A stretch of DNA of 64,000 bases from Aquificota bacterium. Its GTDB lineage: Bacteria; Thermosulfidibacterota; Thermosulfidibacteria; Thermosulfidibacterales; B14-G1. The stretch covers positions 121,644 to 185,643 of the forward strand of contig WFSL01000024.1 in NCBI GenBank assembly GCA_015486015.1, written 5' to 3'. Under the pieces are notes generated by a model, which saw only the letters and a program-made list of their open reading frames with translations, did no database searches and had not been told where the DNA came from. This document shows positions 52,503 through 62,841 of this stretch, in pieces (position 1 is the first letter of the stretch; each line of letters starts with the position of its first letter). A program made the translations under genes and the position numbers.

Positions 52503-54134
52503 TCACATCCTAAAGGGGGCGTTGACCCCCAGGAGCCTCAAACCTTCTTTTACCACTACCTGCACCCCTTTCACCAGGGCCATTCTTGCCTCTCTCATGG
52601 GCCTATTCTCTAACAGGACCCTGTGATGATTGTAGTACCTGTGAAAGGCTGCTGACAGCTCATGGAGATAATATGTCATCCGATGGGGTTCTAAGCTCCT
52701 GGCTATAGCCTCTATGAGATCTGGGAACTGGAGTACCTTCTTAACAATAGCCATCTCCTCATCCAGTTCCAACGGGGTGAGATCCACTTCCTCCCAAGAA
52801 GGGATAGAGATTCCCCTCTCCTGGGCCGTCCTGAAGATAGAGGAGATTCGCGCATGGGCATATTGCACATAGAAGACCGGGTTTTCTTCACTCTGGCTCT
52901 TTGCCAGGTCCACGTCAAAGTCGAGGTGGGCATCGCACTTCCTGGTAAGGAGGATGAAGCGTACCGCATCTTTCCCCACCTCATTTAGCAGTTCTGAAAG
53001 GGGCACAAACGTTCCCTCTCTGGTGGACATAGAGACCTTCTGCCCTCCCCTGACGAGACTCACCATCTGAATGAGCAGCACCTGGAGGAGATTGGCATTG
53101 TAGCCCATGGCCTGCAAGGCAGCCCTTACCCTTGGAACGTATCCATGGTGGTCTGCCCCCCACACATCTATCAACATGTCAAAACCCCTTTTAGCCTTCA
53201 GAGCATGGTAGGCGATGTCTGATGCTAAGTATGTGGGATCCCCGTTTGCCCGCTTTACAACTCGGTCTTTGTCGTCCCCGAAACGGGTAGACGCAAACCA
53301 TAAGGCCCCTTCCCTTTCGTAGAGGAGCCCTTTCTCTCTGAGCACCTCCAAGGCTTTATTTACAAGGTGGGTATCGTAGAGGTATCGCTCCCTATACCAA
53401 GAATCGAAGCTTACGCCGAAGGCCTCTAAATCCCCCTTTATACCTTTCAGGATCTCCTCTGCCCCCCACCTGGTGAGCTCTTCTATAGCCTTCTCCTTAG
53501 GGCTATCCAGCAGATCTGGGAATTCTGCCATTGCCTGCTTTGCCAGATCTACCACGTACCCTCCCCTGTATCCCCCCTCTGGAAACTCTACCTCCCTTCC
53601 CATCAGTTCCTGACACCTGGCCCATATGGACTCCCCCAGCACCTTGACCTGTCTTCCTGCGTCATTCACGTAGTACTCTTTCTCCACCTGGTAACCGGCC
53701 TTCTCTAAGATACGGGCTAAGGAGTCCCCAACCGCTGCCCCTCTCCCGTGTCCTATGTGAAGGGGACCAGTGGGATTGGCAGAGACGAATTCGATTTGTA
53801 CCCTCTTACCGGTACCTACGTCCAGGGTGCCAAAGGATTGAGGGTCCCTCAAGAGGTGGGAGAAGGCAGAAAGCCACCATTCCTTCTTCATCCTCAGGTT
53901 TATAAAACCCCCACCTGCTACCTCTTTAGACTCTACCATTGGGTGCTCGATGGCCCTTACCACCTCCTGAGCCAGTTCCCTGGGGTTCCTCTTTAGCTTC
54001 CCTGCTAAAACCATGGCCACATTGGTGGTGTAATCGCCAAATCTGGGATCCTTAGGGTAGTCTACCTGAACGCCCTCCTCTATCCCCAGCCTCCTTAGAG
54101 CGCCTTCCACTATCTCTTTAACCGCAGCCTTCAA
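52503..54134 (-). CDS. argS: Arginyl-tRNA synthetase
   Basis: This 543-residue class I synthetase has an N-terminal additional domain, FVSANPTGPLHIGHGRGAAVGD with the HIGH motif, a KMSK-equivalent in QKVSMSTREG, and a C-terminal DALR anticodon-binding domain (YAHARISSIFRTAQERG to the end). The start is a TTG preceded by GGAGGGGAGA. The 79 bp to dxr upstream hold no feature I can name. Confidence 0.95.
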   Translation of the reverse strand: MKAAVKEIVEGALRRLGIEEGVQVDYPKDPRFGDYTTNVAMVLAGKLKRNPRELAQEVVRAIEHPMVESKEVAGGGFINLRMKKEWWLSAFSHLLRDPQSFGTLDVGTGKRVQIEFVSANPTGPLHIGHGRGAAVGDSLARILEKAGYQVEKEYYVNDAGRQVKVLGESIWARCQELMGREVEFPEGGYRGGYVVDLAKQAMAEFPDLLDSPKEKAIEELTRWGAEEILKGIKGDLEAFGVSFDSWYRERYLYDTHLVNKALEVLREKGLLYEREGALWFASTRFGDDKDRVVKRANGDPTYLASDIAYHALKAKRGFDMLIDVWGADHHGYVPRVRAALQAMGYNANLLQVLLIQMVSLVRGGQKVSMSTREGTFVPLSELLNEVGKDAVRFILLTRKCDAHLDFDVDLAKSQSEENPVFYVQYAHARISSIFRTAQERGISIPSWEEVDLTPLELDEEMAIVKKVLQFPDLIEAIARSLEPHRMTYYLHELSAAFHRYYNHHRVLLENRPMREARMALVKGVQVVVKEGLRLLGVNAPFRM

Positions 54135-54213
54135 TCTCCCCTCCAGTGTGGTTCTATCGAAGGTATCCTTTTAGCACCTATGAGCTACAGAAATCAAAAA
54201 GACTGGTTACGGC

Positions 54214-55383
54214 CTATACCCTTAAGCGATGGGCGAGCTCTCGGGCCTGGTGACGGGCCTCTTGATCGGCCTCCTTTATCACGTCTAAGGAGTCTGCTGG
54301 GACAGATTTCCAGTTCTCCATCACCCCCTCTACTACCTGGGCCAGTTGGGGAAAGGTGATCTGTCTTTTTAAAAAGGCCTCTACAGCCACCTCGTTGGCA
54401 GCATTGAGGGCGGCAGGTGCCGTGCCCCCCACCTTTAAGGCCCTATAGGCCAAGGCCAAGAGTGGAAATCGGCTGGTATCAGGGGCCTGGAAGGTGAGAG
54501 GAGGGCATCTTGTGAGGTTTAGGGGTCTCACACCACTCTCTATTCTCTCAGGGAAGCCCAAGGCATAGGCAATGGGAAGCCTCATGTCAGGAGGCCCTAC
54601 CTGGGCCAACAGGGCTCCATCCTTGAACTGGACCAGGGAATGGATCAATCCCTGAGGGTGGATCACCACCTTGATCCTGGAAGGCTCCATGGAAAAGAGC
54701 CAATGGGCCTCTATCACCTCCAGCCCCTTATTCATCAAGGTAGCCGAGTCCACGGTGATCTTGGGGCCCATGCTCCACACAGGATGAGCAAGGGCCTCTT
54801 GGGGAGTGACCCGATCCAGCTCCTCCTGAGTAGCGTTGAGGAACGGCCCTCCAGATGCCGTAAGCCAAAGACAGTCTACCCCCTCCCTCTTTTGACCTAA
54901 GAGGCATTGGAAGAGGGCGCTGTGTTCACTGTCCACAGGGATGATCTCCCCTTTCCCCTCTTCCGCCAAGGGCATTATCAATTCTCCAGCAGCCACTAAA
55001 GCCTCCTTATTGGCCAGTGCTACTCTTTTCCCTTCCCTCAGGGCCAGGTAGATCGCGGAGAGACCGGCGGTACCCACCATGGCTGCCACTACTATAGAGA
55101 CTTGCGGGTGGGCCACGGCCTCCAAGAGCCCTTTCTCCCCCATAACAAGCCTGGCACCTGATGGAAGGGTGAGCCCCTGGGCCTTTTGGGGCTTCCCCAG
55201 CACCACCAGTTCGGGAGAGAACCGATTTACCTGTTCCTGGAAGAGGTCCATATGACCTCCCCAGGCCGCCAGGGCTATCACCTTGAATTTGTCCCTATGG
55301 AGGGCGACAACCTCCAAGGTTTGGCGCCCGATGGAACCCGTAGAACCCAAAAGGGCTATGCCTCGAAGTGCTTCAGGGGCCAC
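54214..55383 (-). CDS. dxr: 1-deoxy-D-xylulose 5-phosphate reductoisomerase
   Basis: This 389-residue MEP-pathway enzyme has the NADPH-binding LLGSTGSIGRQTL, LANKEALVAAGE, the metal site PVDSEHSALFQCL, TASGGPF, and HPVWSMGPKITVDSATLMNKG. It makes 2-C-methylerythritol 4-phosphate for isoprenoids. The usual HPQSxxHS reads HPQGLIHS. The start is a GTG. cdsA-X-dxr follows the common cdsA-dxr order, but rseP is missing after dxr. The 109 bp upstream contain no evident gene. Confidence 0.95.
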   Translation of the reverse strand: MAPEALRGIALLGSTGSIGRQTLEVVALHRDKFKVIALAAWGGHMDLFQEQVNRFSPELVVLGKPQKAQGLTLPSGARLVMGEKGLLEAVAHPQVSIVVAAMVGTAGLSAIYLALREGKRVALANKEALVAAGELIMPLAEEGKGEIIPVDSEHSALFQCLLGQKREGVDCLWLTASGGPFLNATQEELDRVTPQEALAHPVWSMGPKITVDSATLMNKGLEVIEAHWLFSMEPSRIKVVIHPQGLIHSLVQFKDGALLAQVGPPDMRLPIAYALGFPERIESGVRPLNLTRCPPLTFQAPDTSRFPLLALAYRALKVGGTAPAALNAANEVAVEAFLKRQITFPQLAQVVEGVMENWKSVPADSLDVIKEADQEARHQARELAHRLRV

Positions 55384-55492
55384 AGAGCTTCTCTCTATTC
55401 ATAAAAATATTCCTTTGAAGGCTTGAGCATTATTACTATCACTTCCATTGGGTCTTTCGCTCCATTGAGCTATAAAAACGATTAGATAAAAA

Positions 55493-55888
55493 TTATCCTT
55501 TTTCTCCATGGAAGTCTATACCCTCAGCCTTGATCCTGATAAACCGGTCCATGGCTCCCTCAGCCTCGTCCTTACCCAGATGTTGGACCAATAAGAAACC
55601 CGCATGAGGTAGGGCCTTATGAAAGGCCTCCATAAATCTCTCCTCTCCCATTTCCTCTCTGAGCCGACCTACCCACCTCTCTACAACCCGGGCTTCGGGG
55701 ATATTCAAAGAGGTTAAGAGGATCTGGGATGCCAGGAGATGCACCAAGGCCTCTACTTCGCGACCCAGTTTGAGATTTACATGGCCCAACTCTCCCAAAA
55801 CCCTCCCCAGTGCCTCTCTGTCTGGGCTTACAAGTGTGAGGGCGTCTTCGAGCCGTGCCCTTGTCCTCTCCAGGGTTTCCTTTTCCAC
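55493..55888 (-). CDS. Uncharacterised helical protein between cdsA and dxr
   Basis: I do not recognise this 131-residue protein. It is mostly alpha-helical and charged, with no signal peptide or membrane segment. Recognisable stretches are LVSPDREALGRVLGELGHVN, EVEALVHLLASQILLTSL and ALPHAGFLLVQHLGKDEAE. The GTG start comes directly after the cdsA stop with AGGTGAGAT upstream, so it is translationally linked to cdsA. A helical-repeat adaptor is one possibility. Its placement between two membrane-precursor genes does not reveal its role. Confidence 0.75.
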   Translation of the reverse strand: MEKETLERTRARLEDALTLVSPDREALGRVLGELGHVNLKLGREVEALVHLLASQILLTSLNIPEARVVERWVGRLREEMGEERFMEAFHKALPHAGFLLVQHLGKDEAEGAMDRFIRIKAEGIDFHGEKG

Positions 55889-56797
55889 TTATCTCACCTG
55901 GAGGAGGGACAGGACCCCCGTGATTACAGCATAGGAGGGAAGGGCCAAGAGGAGACTGTCTATGCGATCCAGCACTCCACCATGCCCAGGGAAGATAGTC
56001 CCTGAATCCTTTACACCTGCCACCCGCTTTAGGAAAGACTCAAGGAGATCACCCATCTGACCCGATAGGTTTACCAGGATACCCAGAATCAGGCCTTCCC
56101 ACCATGGGAAGAGCCTCCCTATGAGTCCTACCACCATAGCTGCCATGGCACCCACTACCAGGCCGCTTATGGTGCCTTCCCAAGTCTTATTGGGGCTTAT
56201 GGGATGTAGGAGATGCTTCCCCATGACCCTTCCAATGTAGTACGCTCCTGTATCACCTGTCCACACACAGGAGGCCACAAAGATGAGAGGCCAAAGGTTG
56301 CCCTCTACCTTGTAGTGAACGGCCAGCCCCAATGCCAAGCCCAGATATATTGGACCGGCCACAAAGAGCCCCAACCCTGGCTGCCTCTCAGGCCAACTCT
56401 CAGGGTCTCTACTGAACATGAAAAGATCCCAAACAAACCACACAAAGGGCAGGCAAAGGGAGCTCAACACCAAGCCCAGGTTCTTGAAGTAACACCCTAC
56501 AATCAGTAAGGTGAAGGTAAAGAAGGAGGTTGCAAGGCGGGGCAACTCCCCAACCTCTATGAGCCTTGAATACTCCCACAGCCCCATTACCCCCAGGAAC
56601 CACACCAAGATGGTCAACGGAAGTGGGTAGGGTACAAAGAGCACTACCAGGGCCAGCGTCAGGAGGACCAAGCCGGTGACAATGCGCTTGGAGTCAAAGG
56701 ACGAGGGACAAGGGATGAGGGATATAGCTTTTTGTTTCTTTTCTTTCGGCTTAATTCCTCCCAATTCATCCCTTGTATCTCTACCTTCATCCTTCAT
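55889..56797 (-). CDS. cdsA: Phosphatidate cytidylyltransferase with repeat-derived N terminus
   Basis: The 302-residue, about eight-helix enzyme makes CDP-diacylglycerol. The full PROSITE-style signature is present: FLKRVAGVKDSGTIFPG followed by HGGVLDRID. SPNKTWEGTISGL precedes it. A normal CdsA begins just before the KRIVTGLVLL segment, here residue 37. The first 36 codons are polar and coincide with an inverted-repeat element. No ATG, GTG or TTG lies between the element and KRIV, while the upstream ATG at 56797 has a good GGAGGG site. The gene therefore probably reads through an in-frame insertion. Confidence 0.9.
   Translation of the reverse strand: MKDEGRDTRDELGGIKPKEKKQKAISLIPCPSSFDSKRIVTGLVLLTLALVVLFVPYPLPLTILVWFLGVMGLWEYSRLIEVGELPRLATSFFTFTLLIVGCYFKNLGLVLSSLCLPFVWFVWDLFMFSRDPESWPERQPGLGLFVAGPIYLGLALGLAVHYKVEGNLWPLIFVASCVWTGDTGAYYIGRVMGKHLLHPISPNKTWEGTISGLVVGAMAAMVVGLIGRLFPWWEGLILGILVNLSGQMGDLLESFLKRVAGVKDSGTIFPGHGGVLDRIDSLLLALPSYAVITGVLSLLQVR
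56708..56776. repeat. Inverted repeat inside the 5' end of cdsA
   Basis: ACAAGGGATGA (56708-56718) and TCATCCCTTGT (56766-56776) are exact 11-bp inverted repeats. GGACGAGGGAC-like and CTTCATCCTTCAT-like flanks resemble the GAGGGA-rich short repeats seen between genes in several bacterial genomes. The block fills codons 8 to 30 of the cdsA reading frame. Confidence 0.55.
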
Positions 56798-56973
56798 TTT
56801 CCACCCTCCACGCTCCCTAATACTAATGAATTCAGCATCAGAACGAGCCCTTATTCCTTAATAATGGGCGCCAACTAATGTGCCAGAGCACTAAGGTTGT
56901 TTCCCTCTCAGAGGGGTAGAGCTTTATTACCAACAGAGCAAATCGCCTTGTTCCATCCTTCAGACTTTCATCT

Positions 56974-58056
<1,083 letters not shown>

Positions 58057-58105
58057 TCACCCCCAACAATCTAAGGATGAAGGTGAAGAAAGAACCTATC
58101 CCTTT

Positions 58106-58597
58106 TTATCTCCCCATCCTTTCCCTCACATACCCCAGCAGGCCGCCTTTACTGAGCAGCTCTTGCATAAAGGGAGGAATTGGGGCAGAGGGATATACCT
58201 CACCCAAAGTGAGGTTCCTCACCTTACCCTGCTCCAAGTCTACTTCTATCTCATGTCCCTCCTGAATCCTATCTACACCATGGGGACACTCCACAATGGG
58301 CAGCCCCATATTGAAGGCGTTTCTGTAAAAGATCCGTGCAAAGGACTTGGCTACCACGCAAACTACCCCTGCAGCTTTAATGGCTATGGGGGCATGTTCC
58401 CTGCTGGAGCCGCACCCAAAGTTTTCACCGGCTACGATGATGTCCCCAGGCCTCACCTTGGAGGCAAATTGAGGATCAGCATCTTCCATGCAGTGTTTCC
58501 CCAGTTCTGCCGGGTCTGAACTATTGAGATACCTGGCAGGGATGATCACATCGGTATCCACGTGATCGCCAAACCTCCAAACCCTCCCTCTAATCAT
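58106..58597 (-). CDS. leuD: 3-isopropylmalate dehydratase small subunit
   Basis: The 163-residue swivel-domain subunit has [32 protein letters not shown] and [16 protein letters not shown]. It completes the active site with LeuC. The ATG at 58597 overlaps the leuC stop and has GAGAGGT upstream; a GTG 3 nt earlier is also possible. The 163-residue length is the short, thermophile/archaea-like form. Confidence 0.95.
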   Translation of the reverse strand: MIRGRVWRFGDHVDTDVIIPARYLNSSDPAELGKHCMEDADPQFASKVRPGDIIVAGENFGCGSSREHAPIAIKAAGVVCVVAKSFARIFYRNAFNMGLPIVECPHGVDRIQEGHEIEVDLEQGKVRNLTLGEVYPSAPIPPFMQELLSKGGLLGYVRERMGR

Positions 58598-59859
58598 CAC
58601 AATACCTCTCTGGGATGAGCGATGCGCCCTGCTACTGCAGAGGCAGCAGCCACGTAAGGATTGGATAGATATACCTCGCTCTTGGGATGCCCCATACGGC
58701 CAACGAAGTTCCTGTTGGTGGTGGCTACCGCCCTTTCCCCCTCAGCAAGGACACCCATATGTCCACCCAGGCAGGGGCCACAGGTAGGAGTGGAAATAGC
58801 TGCCCCGGCTTCTAAAAAGACTTCAAACAGGCCTTCTCTCATTGCCTCTTTATATACCTCCTGGGTGGCAGGGATAATGATGAGACGAACATAGGGGTGT
58901 ACCTTCTTGCCCTTCAGGATATCAGCAGCCTGACGTAGATCGGTGATACGTCCATTGGTGCAGGAGCCTATCACCACCTGATCTACGGGTATATTGCCTA
59001 TCTCTTCTACGGGTCTCACGTTTTCGGGAAGGTGGGGCAAGGCTACCAGAGGAGTAAGCTTGGAAACGTCTATCTCTAAGGTCTCTACATAACAAGCCCC
59101 CTCATCGCTCTTGTAAACCTTGTAGGGGCGCTTGGCACGGACTTTAACGTAATCTAAGGTCACCTTGTCAGGGACAATAATCCCTACCTTTCCCCCTGCC
59201 TCTATGGCCATGTTGCTCATGGTGAAGCGCTCATCCATCGGGAGAGTGCTAATGGCCTCCCCTGTAAACTCCATGGCCCGGTACCTGGCACCATCTACAC
59301 CAATAAGCCCGATGGTGTAAAGGATATAGTCCTTGCCAGTAACAAAGTCTCCTCGGCGCCCATAATAGATGAACAGCATGGATGCTGGCACCTTGAACCA
59401 TAGCTCTCCCAGGATCATAGCTGCTGCCAGATCTGTAGAACCTACCCCTGTGGAGAAGGCCCCTATTGCGCCGTATGTGCAGGTGTGGGAATCTGCCCCT
59501 ACAACTAAGTCCCCTGGAACTACAATTCCCTGCTCTGGCAGTAGGGCATGTTCAATACCCCCGCGTCCCACCTCGAAATAATGCTGGATCCCTTGCTCTC
59601 TGGCAAACTCTCGTATCACCTTGCATTGCTGAGCTGACTTGATATCCTTGTTGGGGGTGAAGTGGTCCGGTACCAAGACTACCCTTTCAGGATCAAAGAC
59701 CGCATCGGCGCCAAGGTCTTTAAAGGATTCTATGGCGATGGGGGCTGTCACATCATTGCCAAGGGCGATGTCAACCTTGGCGTTGATAATCTCCCCTGGA
59801 ACCACCTCCCTCAATCCAGCGTGGTCAGCCAGGATCTTTTCTGCGATGGTCATAGCCAC
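58597..59859 (-). CDS. leuC: 3-isopropylmalate dehydratase large subunit
   Basis: This 420-residue aconitase-family subunit has the [4Fe-4S] ligands in GSCTNGR and [21 protein letters not shown], and [15 protein letters not shown]. It isomerises isopropylmalate. At 420 residues it is the homoaconitase-like short form rather than the roughly 466-residue enterobacterial form. The GTG start overlaps the leuA stop codon (TAGTG). Confidence 0.94.
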   Translation of the reverse strand: MAMTIAEKILADHAGLREVVPGEIINAKVDIALGNDVTAPIAIESFKDLGADAVFDPERVVLVPDHFTPNKDIKSAQQCKVIREFAREQGIQHYFEVGRGGIEHALLPEQGIVVPGDLVVGADSHTCTYGAIGAFSTGVGSTDLAAAMILGELWFKVPASMLFIYYGRRGDFVTGKDYILYTIGLIGVDGARYRAMEFTGEAISTLPMDERFTMSNMAIEAGGKVGIIVPDKVTLDYVKVRAKRPYKVYKSDEGACYVETLEIDVSKLTPLVALPHLPENVRPVEEIGNIPVDQVVIGSCTNGRITDLRQAADILKGKKVHPYVRLIIIPATQEVYKEAMREGLFEVFLEAGAAISTPTCGPCLGGHMGVLAEGERAVATTNRNFVGRMGHPKSEVYLSNPYVAAASAVAGRIAHPREVL

Positions 59860-61361
59860 TAATCCTCTCCCCTTAGTACCCTGTTGACCCCGTCCAAATA
59901 GGCCTTGATACTGGCCTCTACAATATCTGTGGCTACCCCCCTTCCCACTACTTCTTCTCCCTTAATCCTCACCCTAAGTACCACCTCTCCCAAGGCATCT
60001 TTCCCCTCCGTGAGCGCTTTAATGGCATAATTCAGGAGCCTTCCCTTGAAACCCGTTATCTCATCTATGGCCTTAAAGGCAGCATCTATTGGGCCTGAGC
60101 CTTTAGAAGAGGCCTCTCTTAGGGAGTTTTCTTGAAGAAGGGCAACACGGGCCATGGGCTCTTGCCCGGATCCTGAGGAGATGGAGAACTCATGGAGTGT
60201 AAAGGCGCCTGGCCTCTTCGCGAGCACATCTTCCACAAGTGCTACCACATCTTCGTCATAGATCTCCCGTTTCTTTCCCACCAATTCACGGAAGCGCTGG
60301 TATGCCGCCTCCAGTTTGTCGGAGTCGAGGGAGTAACCCAGTTCCCTCAGTTTGTCCTCAAAACTCAAGCGTCCAGAATATTTGGAGAGGATCATGGGGC
60401 TCCTGGGATAACCCACATCCTCGGGTTTCACAATTTCAAAGGTGCGCTTTTCTCTAACTACGGCCATAAGATGGGACTCTGCCTTATGTACATAGGCCGC
60501 CTTACCAATGATGGCCTTGTGAGGCTGAATCACTACTCCTGTTATAGCCATGAGCATGCGCACTGTACGGTACAACTCCTGAGTATTTACCTGGGTAGTG
60601 AGACCCAAATCGTCCCAGATCTTCAAGGCCATTACAATCTCCTCTAAGGCGGCATTTCCCGCCCGTGTTCCCACCCCCCCAATGGTTGCATGGAACTGTC
60701 TTGCACCGGCTTCCAGGGCAGCCACCGAGTTGGCTGTAGCCATGCCAAGATCATCGTGGCAATGGATGCTTAGGATAGGATGCCCACTGCCAAGCTCATC
60801 CCTCAGCCAGGAGACCATTTTCCCCACATGTGAGGGGATAGCCCCACCAACAGTGTCGGAGAGGTTTATAAAGTTCACACCTGCCTCTTGAACTGTGCGG
60901 GCCATTTCCAGTATAAATCCCCTGTCAGCTCTAAAGGCGTCTTCAAGGGTAAACTCGATCTCCAATCCAGATCCCCTCGCATACCTTATGGATGTTGAGG
61001 CCCTATCTATGGCTTCATCCGGGGATAGGTTAAGCATATATTTCAACTGTATGGGAGACACAGGTATGTAGAGATGTATCCTTCCCCTTTCAGCGTTCCT
61101 AAGGGCCTCCATGGCCTCCTCCATCTCTTGCGGGTCAGGTTGAGCAAGTGCCATGATGACGGGACCTTTCACCTCTTGGGCCACCATAGCCACCGCTTGT
61201 GCATCGTCCTTACCCAAAGCGGGGTACCCAGCGTCGATCACATCTACACCCAACCGAGCCAGTTGCTGGGCAAAGCGGAGTTTTTCCTCAGGGTTGAAGG
61301 AGATCTCGGGGGATTGCTCCCCATCCCTAAGGGTAGTGTCAACAACAAAGACCTGCTCCAT
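59859..61361 (-). CDS. leuA: 2-isopropylmalate synthase
   Basis: The 500-residue enzyme has the catalytic [16 protein letters not shown], the metal site [29 protein letters not shown] and a C-terminal leucine-binding domain (from about residue 370), so feedback inhibition by leucine is likely. Homocitrate or citramalate synthase are alternatives in this family, but the leuCDB linkage settles it. The ATG at 61361 is used; a TTG 6 nt upstream is in frame. No leader peptide or T-box was seen in the 94-bp gap. Confidence 0.94.
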   Translation of the reverse strand: MEQVFVVDTTLRDGEQSPEISFNPEEKLRFAQQLARLGVDVIDAGYPALGKDDAQAVAMVAQEVKGPVIMALAQPDPQEMEEAMEALRNAERGRIHLYIPVSPIQLKYMLNLSPDEAIDRASTSIRYARGSGLEIEFTLEDAFRADRGFILEMARTVQEAGVNFINLSDTVGGAIPSHVGKMVSWLRDELGSGHPILSIHCHDDLGMATANSVAALEAGARQFHATIGGVGTRAGNAALEEIVMALKIWDDLGLTTQVNTQELYRTVRMLMAITGVVIQPHKAIIGKAAYVHKAESHLMAVVREKRTFEIVKPEDVGYPRSPMILSKYSGRLSFEDKLRELGYSLDSDKLEAAYQRFRELVGKKREIYDEDVVALVEDVLAKRPGAFTLHEFSISSGSGQEPMARVALLQENSLREASSKGSGPIDAAFKAIDEITGFKGRLLNYAIKALTEGKDALGEVVLRVRIKGEEVVGRGVATDIVEASIKAYLDGVNRVLRGED

Positions 61362-61427
61362 AGCCAACCTCTCGAGTCTGTTTTAAGCAAGGTGTAGCAT
61401 AAGGTTGGGATAAAGACAAAGGCAGGC

Positions 61428-61447
61428 TGGAGGGGAAGGCCCCTCCA
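61428..61447 (-). terminator. Terminator of the aminotransferase gene
   Basis: TGGAGGGG (61428-61435) pairs perfectly with CCCCTCCA (61440-61447) across a 4-nt loop, 8 nt after the minus-strand stop codon. A pyrimidine- and T-rich stretch (TTTGTCTTTATCC) follows. It separates the aminotransferase from leuA. Confidence 0.7.
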
Positions 61448-61455
61448 ACAGCATC

Positions 61456-62655
61456 TCATTTCAATTTTGCTATGGCCTCTTCTATTCTGTCCAAGCCCTT
61501 TTTGATGTTCTCCATGGAAGTGGCATAGGAGAGTCGGGCACACCTGTCTTCCCCAAAGGCCACACCAGGTACTATGGCTACCTTGAACTCGTTGAGCAGA
61601 TAGTCTGCGAAGTCTAAGGAGTTGCCAATCACTCTGTTTCCATAGTGCCTTCCATAAAGGCCAGCAAAGGTGGGGAATGCATAAAAGGCCCCTTGAGGGT
61701 TGAAGCAGGTGACCCCCTCCATAGAATTGAGACGCTGAATAATATAGTCCCTCCGCTCCTTGAAGGCGGCTACCATCTGGGCCGTGCAATCCTGAGGCCC
61801 TGTTAAAGCTGCAAGGGCAGCTGACTGAGCAATGGATGTGGGATTGGATGTTGATTGGCTTTGGAGCTTGCTCATGGCCGCCACTACTTCCCTATTCCCT
61901 GCCACCCAACCGATACGCCATCCCGTCATGGAGTAGGTCTTGGACACACCGTTCACCAACAGGGTCCTGGCCTTCAACTCTGGAGAGAGGGTGGCGAAGG
62001 GCACATGCTGAAAGCCGTCATAAACAATCTTGTCGTATATCTCGTCTGAGATCACCCAGATCTCATGTTTAAGCACTACCTGTGCAAGTCCCTCTAATTC
62101 TTTCTTGCTATAAGAGGCCCCTGTAGGATTGTTGGGGTAATTCAACAAGAGGGCCTTTGTCCTTGGAGTAATAGCCTCTTCCAACTGTTCGGGTGTGAGC
62201 TTAAAACCATTCTCCTCTGTAGTATCTATGATGACGGGTGTAGCTTCAGCCACATAGATCTGGGCAGGGTAGGTAACCCAATAAGGGGCAGGGATGATCA
62301 CCTCGTCCCCAGGTTTCAAGAGGACCATGGCAATGTTGTAAAGAGAATGCTTAGCACCACAAGAGACAATAATCTCCTCCTTTTCATATCTCAGTCCATA
62401 GTCCCTGAGGAGTTGGTTGGCCACAGCCTGGCGAAGTTCATCAGTGCCAGGCACAGGAGTGTACTTGGTAAACCCTTCTCTCATGGCTTTTACAGCTGCT
62501 TCTTTGATGTGTTCGGGGGTGTCGAAGTCGGGCTCACCAGCACCAAAGCCTACCACATCTACCCCCTGAGCCTTAAGGGCCTTAGCCTTAGCAGTGATAG
62601 CCAAGGTGGGAGAAGGTTTGATCTTGGACATGCGTGGGGATATCTTTACCTCCAT
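61456..62655 (-). CDS. aspC: Class I pyridoxal-phosphate aminotransferase (aspartate aminotransferase type)
   Basis: The 399-residue enzyme has VVGFGAGEPDFDTPEHIKEA, LNYPNNPTG, WVISDEIYDKIVYDG, the PLP lysine in GVSKTYSMTGWRIGW, and the substrate-carboxylate Arg in CARLSYATS. This is the subgroup I-beta aspartate/prephenate aminotransferase type common in thermophiles. The ATG at 62655 has AGGAGGCAGGTG upstream, so the frame to 62685 is not needed. It has its own consensus promoter and terminator. Confidence 0.92.
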   Translation of the reverse strand: MEVKISPRMSKIKPSPTLAITAKAKALKAQGVDVVGFGAGEPDFDTPEHIKEAAVKAMREGFTKYTPVPGTDELRQAVANQLLRDYGLRYEKEEIIVSCGAKHSLYNIAMVLLKPGDEVIIPAPYWVTYPAQIYVAEATPVIIDTTEENGFKLTPEQLEEAITPRTKALLLNYPNNPTGASYSKKELEGLAQVVLKHEIWVISDEIYDKIVYDGFQHVPFATLSPELKARTLLVNGVSKTYSMTGWRIGWVAGNREVVAAMSKLQSQSTSNPTSIAQSAALAALTGPQDCTAQMVAAFKERRDYIIQRLNSMEGVTCFNPQGAFYAFPTFAGLYGRHYGNRVIGNSLDFADYLLNEFKVAIVPGVAFGEDRCARLSYATSMENIKKGLDRIEEAIAKLK

Positions 62656-62702
62656 CACCTGCCTCCTGCAAGTTAAAGTTTTCACAACACAAAACGGGTA
62701 GG

Positions 62703-62731
62703 AGCATATTATCTCCCTTATTTCATGTCAA
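62703..62731 (-). promoter_or_regulatory. Consensus sigma-70 promoter of the aminotransferase gene
   Basis: On the minus strand TTGACA (62731-62726), a 17-nt spacer and TATGCT (62708-62703) give a near-ideal promoter. The leader would be about 40 nt. Confidence 0.8.
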
Positions 62732-62841
62732 CCATTGAGCGTTAAAGTGCTTCTTCGCTTCACGGGAGGGTATCACATTTGTCCTCTATTTTCTTGACCC
62801 TGACCCTTTATTTGGGGCATCCTCTCCCCTGTTTCTGGGGC

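Noticed and set aside
61362-61455. Possible leucine attenuator, leader peptide or T-box before leuA
   Set aside because: The only strong hairpin belongs to the end of the upstream aminotransferase gene. No Leu-codon run, T-box core or second hairpin was found. A TATGCT -10-like box lacks a matching -35.
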